From positions 1 through 64,000 of the forward strand of contig NZ_ATVR01000007.1 in NCBI RefSeq assembly GCF_000420825.1: a DNA stretch of 64,000 nt, given 5' to 3'. Source of the DNA: Butyrivibrio sp. AE2015. Lineage in GTDB: Bacteria; Bacillota; Clostridia; Lachnospirales; Lachnospiraceae. The position numbers were made by a program, and so were the translations under genes. Below are positions 27,324 through 35,419 of this stretch, in pieces. Each line of letters starts with the position of its first letter. Positions within the stretch are counted from its first letter, which is position 1. The notes under the pieces were generated by a model, which had not been told where the DNA came from, did not search any database, and saw only the letters and a list, made by a program, of their open reading frames with translations.

Positions 27324-29057
27324 ATGTATAAAAAAGCACTAATCAATCTAACAGCCGTTACTATGGCAATGTCTGTAGTATTTGGCGCATCACTTACTGC
27401 ATTCGCAGCGGATGGGGATCCGGCAAATGTTCCGGCCAGAAATGATGAGACATGGATTCAGACTAACGAAGAAATTGATCCAATTGTTAAAACATATCCG
27501 GATGGGGTAGTAACAGATAGCGGAAAAACTGCATGGTCAACTGTTTATGCAGATGGGGAACATGTAGATATAACGGTGAATGGTGATGTTGAAAACCAGT
27601 CATATTACTGGAGAACTGTTGGGGCAATTAATGGCGGAGAAGTAACTGTAAATGGTGATGTTTCATCTCCGAATTTAAAATCAGAAGTTGTCAGACATCC
27701 TAGTGATATTAATAACAGCGCTGCTGAGGCTCATACAAGTTCTTCTGTTACAATTAATGGTGATGTAACATCAAAGGGTAATGGAGTTTTAGCAAATGGA
27801 ACAAATGCCACGATGACTGTTGCTGATCCTTCTAACGATAACAGTAAAGGAAATGTAACTGCAGAGAAAACTGCAATTATAGCCAAAGGTGAATCTTCCA
27901 CAAAAGTTTACGGTGATGCTTCAGGTGCAACCGGAATTGATATGGAGAACTATTCGAAAGTCATTGTTGAAGGAGATGTTTCATATACTGATAACGGTAT
28001 TGTTATTGATGAAAATTCACACATTTCTGGTGATGAGGTAAAAATCCTCGGTACCCTTAAGGATACTACTGATTCCAATGAGAGTGCTGCTATCGTAGTA
28101 AAACCTGGAGAAGGCAATAATTCCCGTGAAATAATAAACAAACTTCCCGAAATTGTTGTTTATGAAATCACAGATGATACTAATCTTGTAAGTGTAGTGA
28201 CTGATGATGATAGTATCAGCAAGGATGTAGAAAAATATATCAAGAATCATATTCAGTACATTGTAAAGCATGATGAAGAAGATAACAGTGCGATCAAGTA
28301 TTTTTCACAGAACGGACTCAGATCATATACATCTATATCAGATAAGGAAGTTGTTGATCTTGATGCAAATGTTATTACAATGACTCTTCATTCTGCCATT
28401 CAAGTAGCAGTTCAGGATGGCTATTCTGTTACTGCTGGTGATAATGTAACAGTTACTGATTTAGGAAATGGTGTTTATGAAATTCGCCTTGAGAATAATA
28501 AAGGTGGTGTTCATGTTAAGGCACATCTCATTGGCGGCAAAGTAGTAGTAACAAATGAAGAGACAGGTGTTACTACTGTTGTAAGTGAAGATAATTTTGA
28601 TGAGCCTCGTGCAGAGGAAGATGCTCCTTCAGTACCATTTATTTTTGCTAAATTTACAGTATCTCCAACTGGTGCAAATGCACTTCCTACAGTACTCGGC
28701 GCATACATCGGTGAAGAGGCTTCAAACGTTCCTGTACAGGCTACAAAGGTAGTAAAGGTTCCTGCTGGCAACCTTACAGCCATCGAGTACAAGAATGCTT
28801 TCATTAAGACAGTTACAGAGGCTCCAAAGGATGCTACAGTAATTCTTGAGACAGCTATGTGCTCATGCCTTGATAAGGCAATGGTAGATGCTCTTGCTAC
28901 AAGACCTGACGTATCAGTTCAGATTGTATTCCCTAAGGATAAGACAGGCGCAGAGAGCTATTCTGTAACAATTCCAGCTGGATACGATGTAAACAGCCTT
29001 GTAGATGCAAACGGATACTGTGGTTTTATGTATCTTAATTCTCTCTTTGGCTGCTGA
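27324..29057 (+). CDS. Secreted repeat (beta-helix-like) protein with a distinct C-terminal domain
   Basis: 577 aa. A signal peptide (1 to about 29, ending AFAADG) is followed by repeated short strands of the type VTVNGDV / VTINGDV / VIVEGDV (about 75-260), which suggest a right-handed beta-helix. A mixed region follows, then a separate C-terminal domain from about residue 440 (VPFIFAKFTVSPTG) with cysteines in MCSCLDK, NGYCG and the final FGC. No LPXTG or membrane anchor is visible, so it is released or bound non-covalently. The C-terminal ~145 codons use AAG, AAC, TAC and GAG much more than the rest. Specific function is unknown; adhesin or surface-layer component are guesses. Confidence 0.8.
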   Translation: MYKKALINLTAVTMAMSVVFGASLTAFAADGDPANVPARNDETWIQTNEEIDPIVKTYPDGVVTDSGKTAWSTVYADGEHVDITVNGDVENQSYYWRTVGAINGGEVTVNGDVSSPNLKSEVVRHPSDINNSAAEAHTSSSVTINGDVTSKGNGVLANGTNATMTVADPSNDNSKGNVTAEKTAIIAKGESSTKVYGDASGATGIDMENYSKVIVEGDVSYTDNGIVIDENSHISGDEVKILGTLKDTTDSNESAAIVVKPGEGNNSREIINKLPEIVVYEITDDTNLVSVVTDDDSISKDVEKYIKNHIQYIVKHDEEDNSAIKYFSQNGLRSYTSISDKEVVDLDANVITMTLHSAIQVAVQDGYSVTAGDNVTVTDLGNGVYEIRLENNKGGVHVKAHLIGGKVVVTNEETGVTTVVSEDNFDEPRAEEDAPSVPFIFAKFTVSPTGANALPTVLGAYIGEEASNVPVQATKVVKVPAGNLTAIEYKNAFIKTVTEAPKDATVILETAMCSCLDKAMVDALATRPDVSVQIVFPKDKTGAESYSVTIPAGYDVNSLVDANGYCGFMYLNSLFGC

Positions 29058-29096
29058 TAATTTAAGTATTCATATAAAGAATGAATTATAAAAAAT

Positions 29097-29136
29097 TCCC
29101 ATGCAAGTGGCATTTGCCTATTGCATGGGATTTTTT
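29097..29136 (+). terminator. Terminator, convergent pair
   Basis: Stem TCCCATGCAA / TTGCATGGGA with a TTTTTT tail, between the secreted protein gene and rqcH on the other strand. Confidence 0.88.
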
Positions 29137-29146
29137 ATTTTGACTA

Positions 29147-30931
29147 TCATTCACTGATAAGCTTGAGATTTGAGATGTCAGGGGCAATTGCCATTGAATA
29201 GTTAGTATAATATACAACAAATCCGGGCTTTGCTCCGCCAGGTTTTTTGACATCCTTTCGCTTTAAATAATCTATTTCTACTTTTTCCTGGTTCTTTCCC
29301 TTTGAATAGAATGCAGCAAGAGCAGCTGCTTCTTCAAAGGCTCTGTCAGGAACTTCTTTTCCACCGGTGATAAGAACAACGTGTGAACCGGCTATTTTTT
29401 TGGCATGGAACCACCAATCACCGCCATTTGCAGTTTTAAACGTAAGTTCATCATTCTGATAGTTGTTTTTTCCTACATATATGTCAAAACCGTCGCTGCT
29501 TATATAGTGGAAGGGCTTACTTGTTATCTTTTCCTTTCGGCCATTTTTGGATGTGGTGTGAGATTTTATATAACCACTGTCCACAAGCTCTTTTCTTATC
29601 TGGGCAAGGTCTGCTTCGTTTTGAGCTATTTCCAGAGCACTTTCTATTGATTCAAGCTGTTCAACCGCTTCCGAAACTTCTTTTATCTGCTCGTCCATGG
29701 CCTCAGCGGTACGTTTCAATTTAGTATATTTATCAAAATACTTTTTGGCATTCTGGCTTGGCGTAAGGGTAGGATCAAGAGTAATGGTTACGTCTTCGCC
29801 AGTGTTATAGTCGTTTACTGTAATACTTTTAGCACCTGGCTCTGCGCTATATCCATAGACGGTCAAAAGCTCACCGTAGATCCTGTATTTGTCCTTTTTC
29901 TCACTGTCTTTTAACTGCTTTGTCTGAAGGTCAAGCTTTTTTACATTCCTTTCAAGAGCAGTCTGTACTATCTTCCTGAGATCGACAGATTTTTGCCTGA
30001 TCCTGGTGTAGACATTTTTTTCAGCATAATACTGTTCAATCAGTGCAGATATATCAGAAACAGGAGCTGTCCTATATGAAGAATCTTCAGCTTCATATAT
30101 TGTCAGTGGGATAGAAGCATATTCTTTTGGCACATCGCCATTATATATTATGGAAGGAGTAAATACCCCGGTCCTTACAAGCTCCATGACATCATCAAAA
30201 GCTCTGTACACCTTAGCTCCTTCACCTGCATCAAGGGCTATTGCAGATTTGTCGGCATCGATTCCTGCTCTGTAGCAGATTTCCTGAGAAACTATCGGTG
30301 AAAGACCTGTGTAGCTTGAGTAGATAGCCTTAAAAATAGGCATCCCTTTGCTTAAGACAGCACTGGAAAATTCATCAGCTGTAGTAGTAAGAGGATTTAT
30401 TTTTTCCTGTGAAGGGACAAAATATTCTCTTCCCGGAAGAACCTCTCTTACAGAGCTTACAGATGCAGGAATGTGCTTGATTGAATCAATTATCACGTTG
30501 TTTTCATCGGTAAAAATAATATTTGAATATTTTCCCATGATCTCGATCAAAAGAACTTTATGCCTAAGATCCCCCATTTCATCCAGATGCTCGACTTCAA
30601 AGCGGATGACTCTCTCGAGGCCTCCAGGCTGAGTTACCGATACAATGCGGCCGTTCTGGATGTGCTTTCTAAGAAGCATGCAGAAATTAGGAGCTGTCAT
30701 TGGAGAGTTCTTATTGTCGTCTGTCATGTAAGCAAGTGGAAGAGAAGCGTCGGATGACAATACCAGTCGCTTTTGCTTTATGCCATATTTGTCCGCATTT
30801 TCATAGGACAGTTTCACGGTAATAAACAGCTCATCGCTCTCTGTCTGAGCTATTTTATAAATGCGACCACCAAGCAGGTAATCGTTAAAATCTTTCGTTA
30901 AATTTGCTATAGTTATTCCGTCAAATGCCAT
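29147..30931 (-). CDS. rqcH: Rqc2/NEMF homologue RqcH (NFACT protein)
   Basis: 594 aa with NFACT-N domain (start MAFDGITIANLTKDFNDYLLGGRI), helix-hairpin-helix and coiled-coil middle (about 280-430), and NFACT-R domain with VGKNNYQNDELTFK and WWFHAKKIAGSHVVL. RqcH binds stalled 50S subunits and adds C-terminal alanine tails to mark the incomplete protein for degradation. Older annotations call this family fibronectin-binding protein A. It is monocistronic on the minus strand. Confidence 0.94.
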   Translation of the reverse strand: MAFDGITIANLTKDFNDYLLGGRIYKIAQTESDELFITVKLSYENADKYGIKQKRLVLSSDASLPLAYMTDDNKNSPMTAPNFCMLLRKHIQNGRIVSVTQPGGLERVIRFEVEHLDEMGDLRHKVLLIEIMGKYSNIIFTDENNVIIDSIKHIPASVSSVREVLPGREYFVPSQEKINPLTTTADEFSSAVLSKGMPIFKAIYSSYTGLSPIVSQEICYRAGIDADKSAIALDAGEGAKVYRAFDDVMELVRTGVFTPSIIYNGDVPKEYASIPLTIYEAEDSSYRTAPVSDISALIEQYYAEKNVYTRIRQKSVDLRKIVQTALERNVKKLDLQTKQLKDSEKKDKYRIYGELLTVYGYSAEPGAKSITVNDYNTGEDVTITLDPTLTPSQNAKKYFDKYTKLKRTAEAMDEQIKEVSEAVEQLESIESALEIAQNEADLAQIRKELVDSGYIKSHTTSKNGRKEKITSKPFHYISSDGFDIYVGKNNYQNDELTFKTANGGDWWFHAKKIAGSHVVLITGGKEVPDRAFEEAAALAAFYSKGKNQEKVEIDYLKRKDVKKPGGAKPGFVVYYTNYSMAIAPDISNLKLISE

Positions 30932-31056
30932 CTTGGTAAAACCTCGCTATGTTTTTGATCAAATAAAATATCCAAGACTTTCTATTAAGTGATAAGCCTT
31001 GGATAAGATTTTACACTAATTTTTTGAGCCCTACAAACAATGTACTGATTTTTGTT

Positions 31057-31860
31057 TTAATTCGTAAGGAATTCATATATTCTGTCCCTGTAATCAGGAG
31101 CTGTGTCAAAAGCTGCATGTCCATATCCTATATACATATAAAGCCTGAAATCCTGCCTATAATCAAGGTTTTCGGCAATTTCCATTGTTGCATCGGAATC
31201 AAGAACCGCGTCTTCAAAGGAACCTATTGCTAAAGTTGGGCACTTAATTTTTTTTAGGTCATCAGAAATATCAAATCCTATGATTGCTTTGGCAAGTATT
31301 ATGAATTTTTTCAGCTCTGCTGTAGTTACTGCATTACTTATGTTGGAAAAAAAGTCTTTATATTCATTGTATATTTTTTCAGGATAAATCTCTTTTGCAA
31401 AACTTTGATACAAAGCGTGAACATCACCGCTTTCGGCCAGAGATATCCATTTTTCAATTACTTTGGTCTGTTCTGGCTTAATATGAGAAGAAGTCGAGCC
31501 TAGGACAAGCTTCTTTATAAGATCGGGATATTCAATGGCCATGACCATCGCGATCATTCCCCCTTGAGAAGCACCGAACAGAGAAATGTCTTTTAACCCC
31601 AGCTCTTTGATTGCTTTTATCGTGTCATAGGCCATCTCGTGGATAGAATAGTTCTCAGGAATGGCTTCTCGTCTGTCGAATACATAAATAGTGAAGTTGT
31701 CTTTTATTCTTGAAGAATATTCGGCTTCAACTGCATTTGCTGCTCCCATTACGCTTTGAATACTAAGGCCCGGAATTATAACCAATGTGTTTATTCCGGT
31801 GCCGAATTTGAAGAAGTTCATTGAAAAATCAGGTGTTATAACCTTACTTAATTCTGCCAT
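31057..31860 (-). CDS. Alpha/beta-fold hydrolase
   Basis: 267 aa. It has nucleophile Ser in GASQGGM (GxSxG), acid Asp probably in the IGSFEDAVLD segment, and His in GYGHAAFD near the C-terminus; the oxyanion strand is LVIIPGLSIQS. There is no signal peptide, so it is a cytosolic esterase, lipase or C-C hydrolase of unknown substrate. It is divergent from uxaB with 191 nt between the start codons, so one intergenic region could regulate both, but the operators seen lie over the uxaB promoter. Confidence 0.88.
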   Translation of the reverse strand: MAELSKVITPDFSMNFFKFGTGINTLVIIPGLSIQSVMGAANAVEAEYSSRIKDNFTIYVFDRREAIPENYSIHEMAYDTIKAIKELGLKDISLFGASQGGMIAMVMAIEYPDLIKKLVLGSTSSHIKPEQTKVIEKWISLAESGDVHALYQSFAKEIYPEKIYNEYKDFFSNISNAVTTAELKKFIILAKAIIGFDISDDLKKIKCPTLAIGSFEDAVLDSDATMEIAENLDYRQDFRLYMYIGYGHAAFDTAPDYRDRIYEFLTN

Positions 31861-31957
31861 TTATTGTTCCCCTCACGTGATTATTGTTCTTTTTATCATA
31901 TCACAATTTATGTACCTTCAATATTTCGAAAATAAAAAATAAAAAGAAAAAAAGGTA

Positions 31958-32034
31958 TTGTAAACGCTTACATTCCTGTGGTATAACAATAGGTGTAAAA
32001 ATTCATTTTGAGAACAAATGTAAGAGCTTACATT
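31958..32034 (+). promoter_or_regulatory. uxaB promoter with two LacI-type operators
   Basis: TTGTAA (31958-31963), 18 nt, TATAAC (31982-31987). Operator 1, TGTAAACGCTTACA (31959-31972), covers the -35. Operator 2, AATGTAAGAGCTTACATT (32017-32034; 8+2+8 palindrome), lies just before the ribosome site. Related palindromes lie at uxaC, uxaA and the importer gene. Operator 1 also fits a CcpA cre consensus, so catabolite control is an alternative or addition. Confidence 0.75.
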
Positions 32035-32051
32035 TTAGGAGGATATGGGTA

Positions 32052-33551
32052 ATGGAATTATTAAACTATGATGTACTTGAAAAATCGGGCTACACAGGTT
32101 ACGTTCTTAAGGATGCGCCTGTAAAGGTGCTCCAGTTCGGTGAAGGAAACTTCCTCAGAGCATTCGTTGATTATTTCTTTGACATCAGCAATGAAAAGGC
32201 TGGCTTTAACGGCAAGGTAGCTCTTGTACAGCCAATTGCACAGGGACTTACAGAGCTTGTCAACAAGCAGGAAGGTCTTTATACACTTTACCTTCGCGGA
32301 AGCGAGAACGGACAGAAGGTAGATGCAAAGAGAGTTATCTCAGCTGTAGATTCATGCCTTAACCCATATGATAAGGCTGATTTTGACAGAATGATGGAAA
32401 TTGCAGCAAGTGATGATCTTGACATCATTGCATCTAACACAACAGAAGCAGGTATTGCATATGATCCTTCATGCAAATTTGAGGATGTTCCTGCAAACAG
32501 CTTCCCTGGAAAGCTTACACAGGTTCTTTACACAAGATTTAAGGCTGGTAAGAAGGGGGTAGTTGTTCTTTCATGCGAGCTTATCGACAACAACGGTAAA
32601 GAGCTATTAAAGTGCGTTAACCAGTACATTGACCAGTGGAACCTTGGAGAAGAGTTCAAGACTTGGGTAAACAATGACAATATTTTCTGCTCAACACTTG
32701 TAGACAGAATCGTTCCAGGAAGAATCCGTGATCCTAAGGAAGTAGAAAAGCTTGAGGAAGAGAACGGATATCATGATGAGCTTATTGATGTAGGTGAGAT
32801 CTTCGGAGTCTGGATCATTGAAGGACCTGAGGGACTTGAAGACAGACTTCCATTCAAAAAGGCCGGAGTGAATGTTCACGTTGTGCCTGATGTTATGCCA
32901 TACAAGCACAGAAAGGTTCGTATCCTGAACGGTGCTCACACAGGATTTGTTCTTGGTGCTTATCTTGCAGGATTTGATATTGTTCGTGACTGTATGCACA
33001 ATGACAATGTTGCAGGTTTCATGAACAAGATGTTAAGTGAAGAGGTTATCCCAACACTTGTTGACCACCTTGATGAGAATGATCTTAACGAGTTTGCTGC
33101 TGCAGTTAAGGATAGATTCAACAATCCATTCGTTAACCACGAGCTTATGTCTATTTCACTTAACTCAACAAGTAAGTGGAAGGCTAGAAATATGCCATCA
33201 TTCCTTCAGTACATTGAGAAGAATGGAAAGCTTCCTGTTTGCCTTACAATGTCACTTGCAGCATACATCGCATTCTATTCAAACGATGTACAGGAACTTA
33301 CAGATGCAGGACTTGTATGTAAGAGACCAGCAGGCAATACATACACAGTAAGTGATGACAGATGGGCTCTTGAGTTCTTCTATGATCACAGAAATGATTC
33401 AGAAGAAGACCTTGTAAAGGCTGTTCTTTCTAATGAGAAAATGTGGGATCAGGACCTTAACAAGATTGATGGTCTTACAGATGCTGTTATTGCAGACCTT
33501 AAGAAGATTCATACAGAAGGCGCAGAGAAAGCATACGCTAGCTGCCTTTAA
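32052..33551 (+). CDS. uxaB: Tagaturonate reductase (altronate oxidoreductase)
   Basis: 499 aa from ATG 32052, with TTAGGAGG 9 nt upstream; the longer open frame includes 56 non-coding codons through the operators. This long-chain mannitol-dehydrogenase-family enzyme has N-terminal VLQFGEGNFLRAFVDYF (NAD-binding) and the central catalytic region RKVRILNGAHTG with Lys/Asn/His. It reduces tagaturonate to altronate with NADH in galacturonate catabolism. The highly biased codon use (ctt, aca, aag) suggests strong expression. It is monocistronic, apart from uxaA/uxaC by over 20 kb, but shares their operator motif. Confidence 0.94.
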   Translation: MELLNYDVLEKSGYTGYVLKDAPVKVLQFGEGNFLRAFVDYFFDISNEKAGFNGKVALVQPIAQGLTELVNKQEGLYTLYLRGSENGQKVDAKRVISAVDSCLNPYDKADFDRMMEIAASDDLDIIASNTTEAGIAYDPSCKFEDVPANSFPGKLTQVLYTRFKAGKKGVVVLSCELIDNNGKELLKCVNQYIDQWNLGEEFKTWVNNDNIFCSTLVDRIVPGRIRDPKEVEKLEEENGYHDELIDVGEIFGVWIIEGPEGLEDRLPFKKAGVNVHVVPDVMPYKHRKVRILNGAHTGFVLGAYLAGFDIVRDCMHNDNVAGFMNKMLSEEVIPTLVDHLDENDLNEFAAAVKDRFNNPFVNHELMSISLNSTSKWKARNMPSFLQYIEKNGKLPVCLTMSLAAYIAFYSNDVQELTDAGLVCKRPAGNTYTVSDDRWALEFFYDHRNDSEEDLVKAVLSNEKMWDQDLNKIDGLTDAVIADLKKIHTEGAEKAYASCL

Positions 33552-33560
33552 TACATAATA

Positions 33561-33589
33561 AAAAACGCCTCGTTATGAGGCGTTTTTTT
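33561..33589. terminator. Bidirectional terminator
   Basis: Stem ACGCCTC / GAGGCGT with flanking A and T runs, between convergent uxaB and the ABC-F gene. Confidence 0.9.
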
Positions 33590-33600
33590 ATGCAATAATA

Positions 33601-35160
33601 TCAGACTCTTGTTGTCCATTTGGAGCAGTCAATTACTTCAGTAGCAAGATCTGAATAGAAGTCAGGCTCATGGCAAACCATAAGAACTGTGCCTTTATAT
33701 TCTTTTAGTGCTCTGTGAAGCTCATCCTTGGCATCAACGTCAAGATGGTTAGTGGGCTCGTCCAGAACAAGGAGATTAGATTCTCTGTTCATGAGTTTGC
33801 AGAGTCGGACCTTTGCCTGCTCACCACCTGAAAGAACTTTACACTTACTTTCGATATGTTTGGTGGTAAGACCGCATTTTGCAAGAGCAGAGCGGACTTC
33901 ATACTGTGAAAATCCGGGGAATTCATTCCATATTTCTTCCATACAGGTTGTTTCAATATTAGGAGACATTTCCTGTTCAAAATACCCTATAGCAACGTTT
34001 TCGCCTCTTGTAACCTTTCCTGATATTGGAGGAATGATGCCCAGGATGCTCTTTAGAAGAGTACTTTTTCCAATTCCGTTTGCACCTGTAAGTACTACGA
34101 ATGTATTTCTCTCAATAGCAAGAGTCAAGGGCTTTGAAAGAGGTGTATCGTAGCCAATGACGAGATCGCTAAGCTCAAACAGGAATTTACTTGGTGTTTT
34201 GGCGGTTTTAAAGAAGAACTCTGGCTTTGGTTTCTCCTGAATTTTCTCTATGATGTCCATGTTATCAAGTTTCTTTTGACGGGCCATGGCCATATTTCTT
34301 GTGGCTACACGGGCTTTGTTTCTTGCAACGAAATCCTTGAGTTCTGCGATTTCCTGCTGCTGACGGTTGTAGGCTGCCTCTCTTTGAGCTTTTTTAGCCT
34401 CATAGACTTCCAAAAACTTGTCATAATCGCCTACATATCTGTCTAGACTGTGTGTCTGGCCGTCCATGTGATAGATTATATTGACTACGTTGTTGAGAAA
34501 TGGAACGTCATGAGATATTAGTATAAAAGCGTTTTCGTATTCCTGAAGGTATCTTGTGAGCCATACAATATGTTCGGCATCAAGATAGTTGGTGGGCTCG
34601 TCTAAAAGCAGGATATCAGGCTTTTCCAAAAGAAGTTTTCCAAGGAGGATCTTTGTACGCTGACCACCTGAAAGTTCTGTAACATCTCTGTCAAGACCAA
34701 GCTCAAGAAAACCAAGTGCCCTTGATACTTCTTCTATTTTTGAATCGATGAGATAGAAGTCGTGATTGGTCAAAAGATCTTGAATTGTGCCAAGTTCTTC
34801 CATGTATTCTTCAAGCTTTTTCTCATCTGCGTCCCCCATGGCGTCACAGATCTCATTCATTCTTTTTTCCATGTCGTATAAAGGCTCGTAGGCAGAAGCA
34901 AGGACATCCCTTATGGTCATGCCTTCCTTAAGGACAGCGTGCTGATCGAGATAGCCGACTTTAACATTTTTTGCCCATTCAATCGTGCCTGCATCCGGCA
35001 TGAGCTTACCTATTATTATGTTCATGAAAGTTGACTTTCCTTCACCGTTAGCTCCAACAAGACCGATGTGTTCTCCTTTGAGAAGTCTGAAAGAAACATC
35101 ATCAAAGATTGCCCTGTCGCCAAAGCCGTGGGTAAGATGCTCAACATTTAAAATACTCAT
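33601..35160 (-). CDS. ABC-F family ATPase (ribosome-associated)
   Basis: 519 aa with two ABC cassettes in one chain and no membrane domain. Walker A motifs are GANGEGKST and GANGIGKST, signatures ELSGGQRTK and LSGGEQAKV, and Walker B/dimer LLLDEPTNYLD and LVLDEPTNHLD. The linker (about 235-320) carries the charged helical pair that reaches toward the peptidyl-transferase centre in ABC-F proteins. It is most like the YbiT/YkpA-type housekeeping factors rather than antibiotic-resistance members, but this is not provable here. GTGAGGA precedes the ATG. Confidence 0.92.
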   Translation of the reverse strand: MSILNVEHLTHGFGDRAIFDDVSFRLLKGEHIGLVGANGEGKSTFMNIIIGKLMPDAGTIEWAKNVKVGYLDQHAVLKEGMTIRDVLASAYEPLYDMEKRMNEICDAMGDADEKKLEEYMEELGTIQDLLTNHDFYLIDSKIEEVSRALGFLELGLDRDVTELSGGQRTKILLGKLLLEKPDILLLDEPTNYLDAEHIVWLTRYLQEYENAFILISHDVPFLNNVVNIIYHMDGQTHSLDRYVGDYDKFLEVYEAKKAQREAAYNRQQQEIAELKDFVARNKARVATRNMAMARQKKLDNMDIIEKIQEKPKPEFFFKTAKTPSKFLFELSDLVIGYDTPLSKPLTLAIERNTFVVLTGANGIGKSTLLKSILGIIPPISGKVTRGENVAIGYFEQEMSPNIETTCMEEIWNEFPGFSQYEVRSALAKCGLTTKHIESKCKVLSGGEQAKVRLCKLMNRESNLLVLDEPTNHLDVDAKDELHRALKEYKGTVLMVCHEPDFYSDLATEVIDCSKWTTRV

Positions 35161-35325
35161 AAAATATCCTCACTGACAAACTTACTTATTTATTAACGCC
35201 ATTTCCGAGCGCAATATGATTATTATAATTGAAAATAAGATTGTTGTGAATAAGTCATTAAAAAGCTGATAAAATACTACTCGTGAACTATAAAGGAAAA
35301 AGCTGTCGCCACAAAAAACACTAAT

Positions 35326-35343
35326 AGTACCCTTTGGGGTACT
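35326..35343. other. Hairpin in the divergent ABC-F / LuxR intergenic region
   Basis: AGTACCC / GGGTACT with a four-base loop, about 170 nt upstream of the ABC-F gene on its strand, followed there by GTGTTTTTTG. It could be a leader attenuator for the ABC-F gene or a weak terminator. No peptide leader is seen. Confidence 0.4.
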
Positions 35344-35419
35344 TTCTTCATAGAACCATATACTATACAATAAAATTCGGATGAAAGAGCTAGATGATGT
35401 GAACTGGAGGAATCATCTA

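Noticed and set aside
31884-32051. Upstream extension of the uxaB frame
   Set aside because: These 56 codons run through the promoter and both operators; the ribosome site and family N-terminus place the start at 32052.
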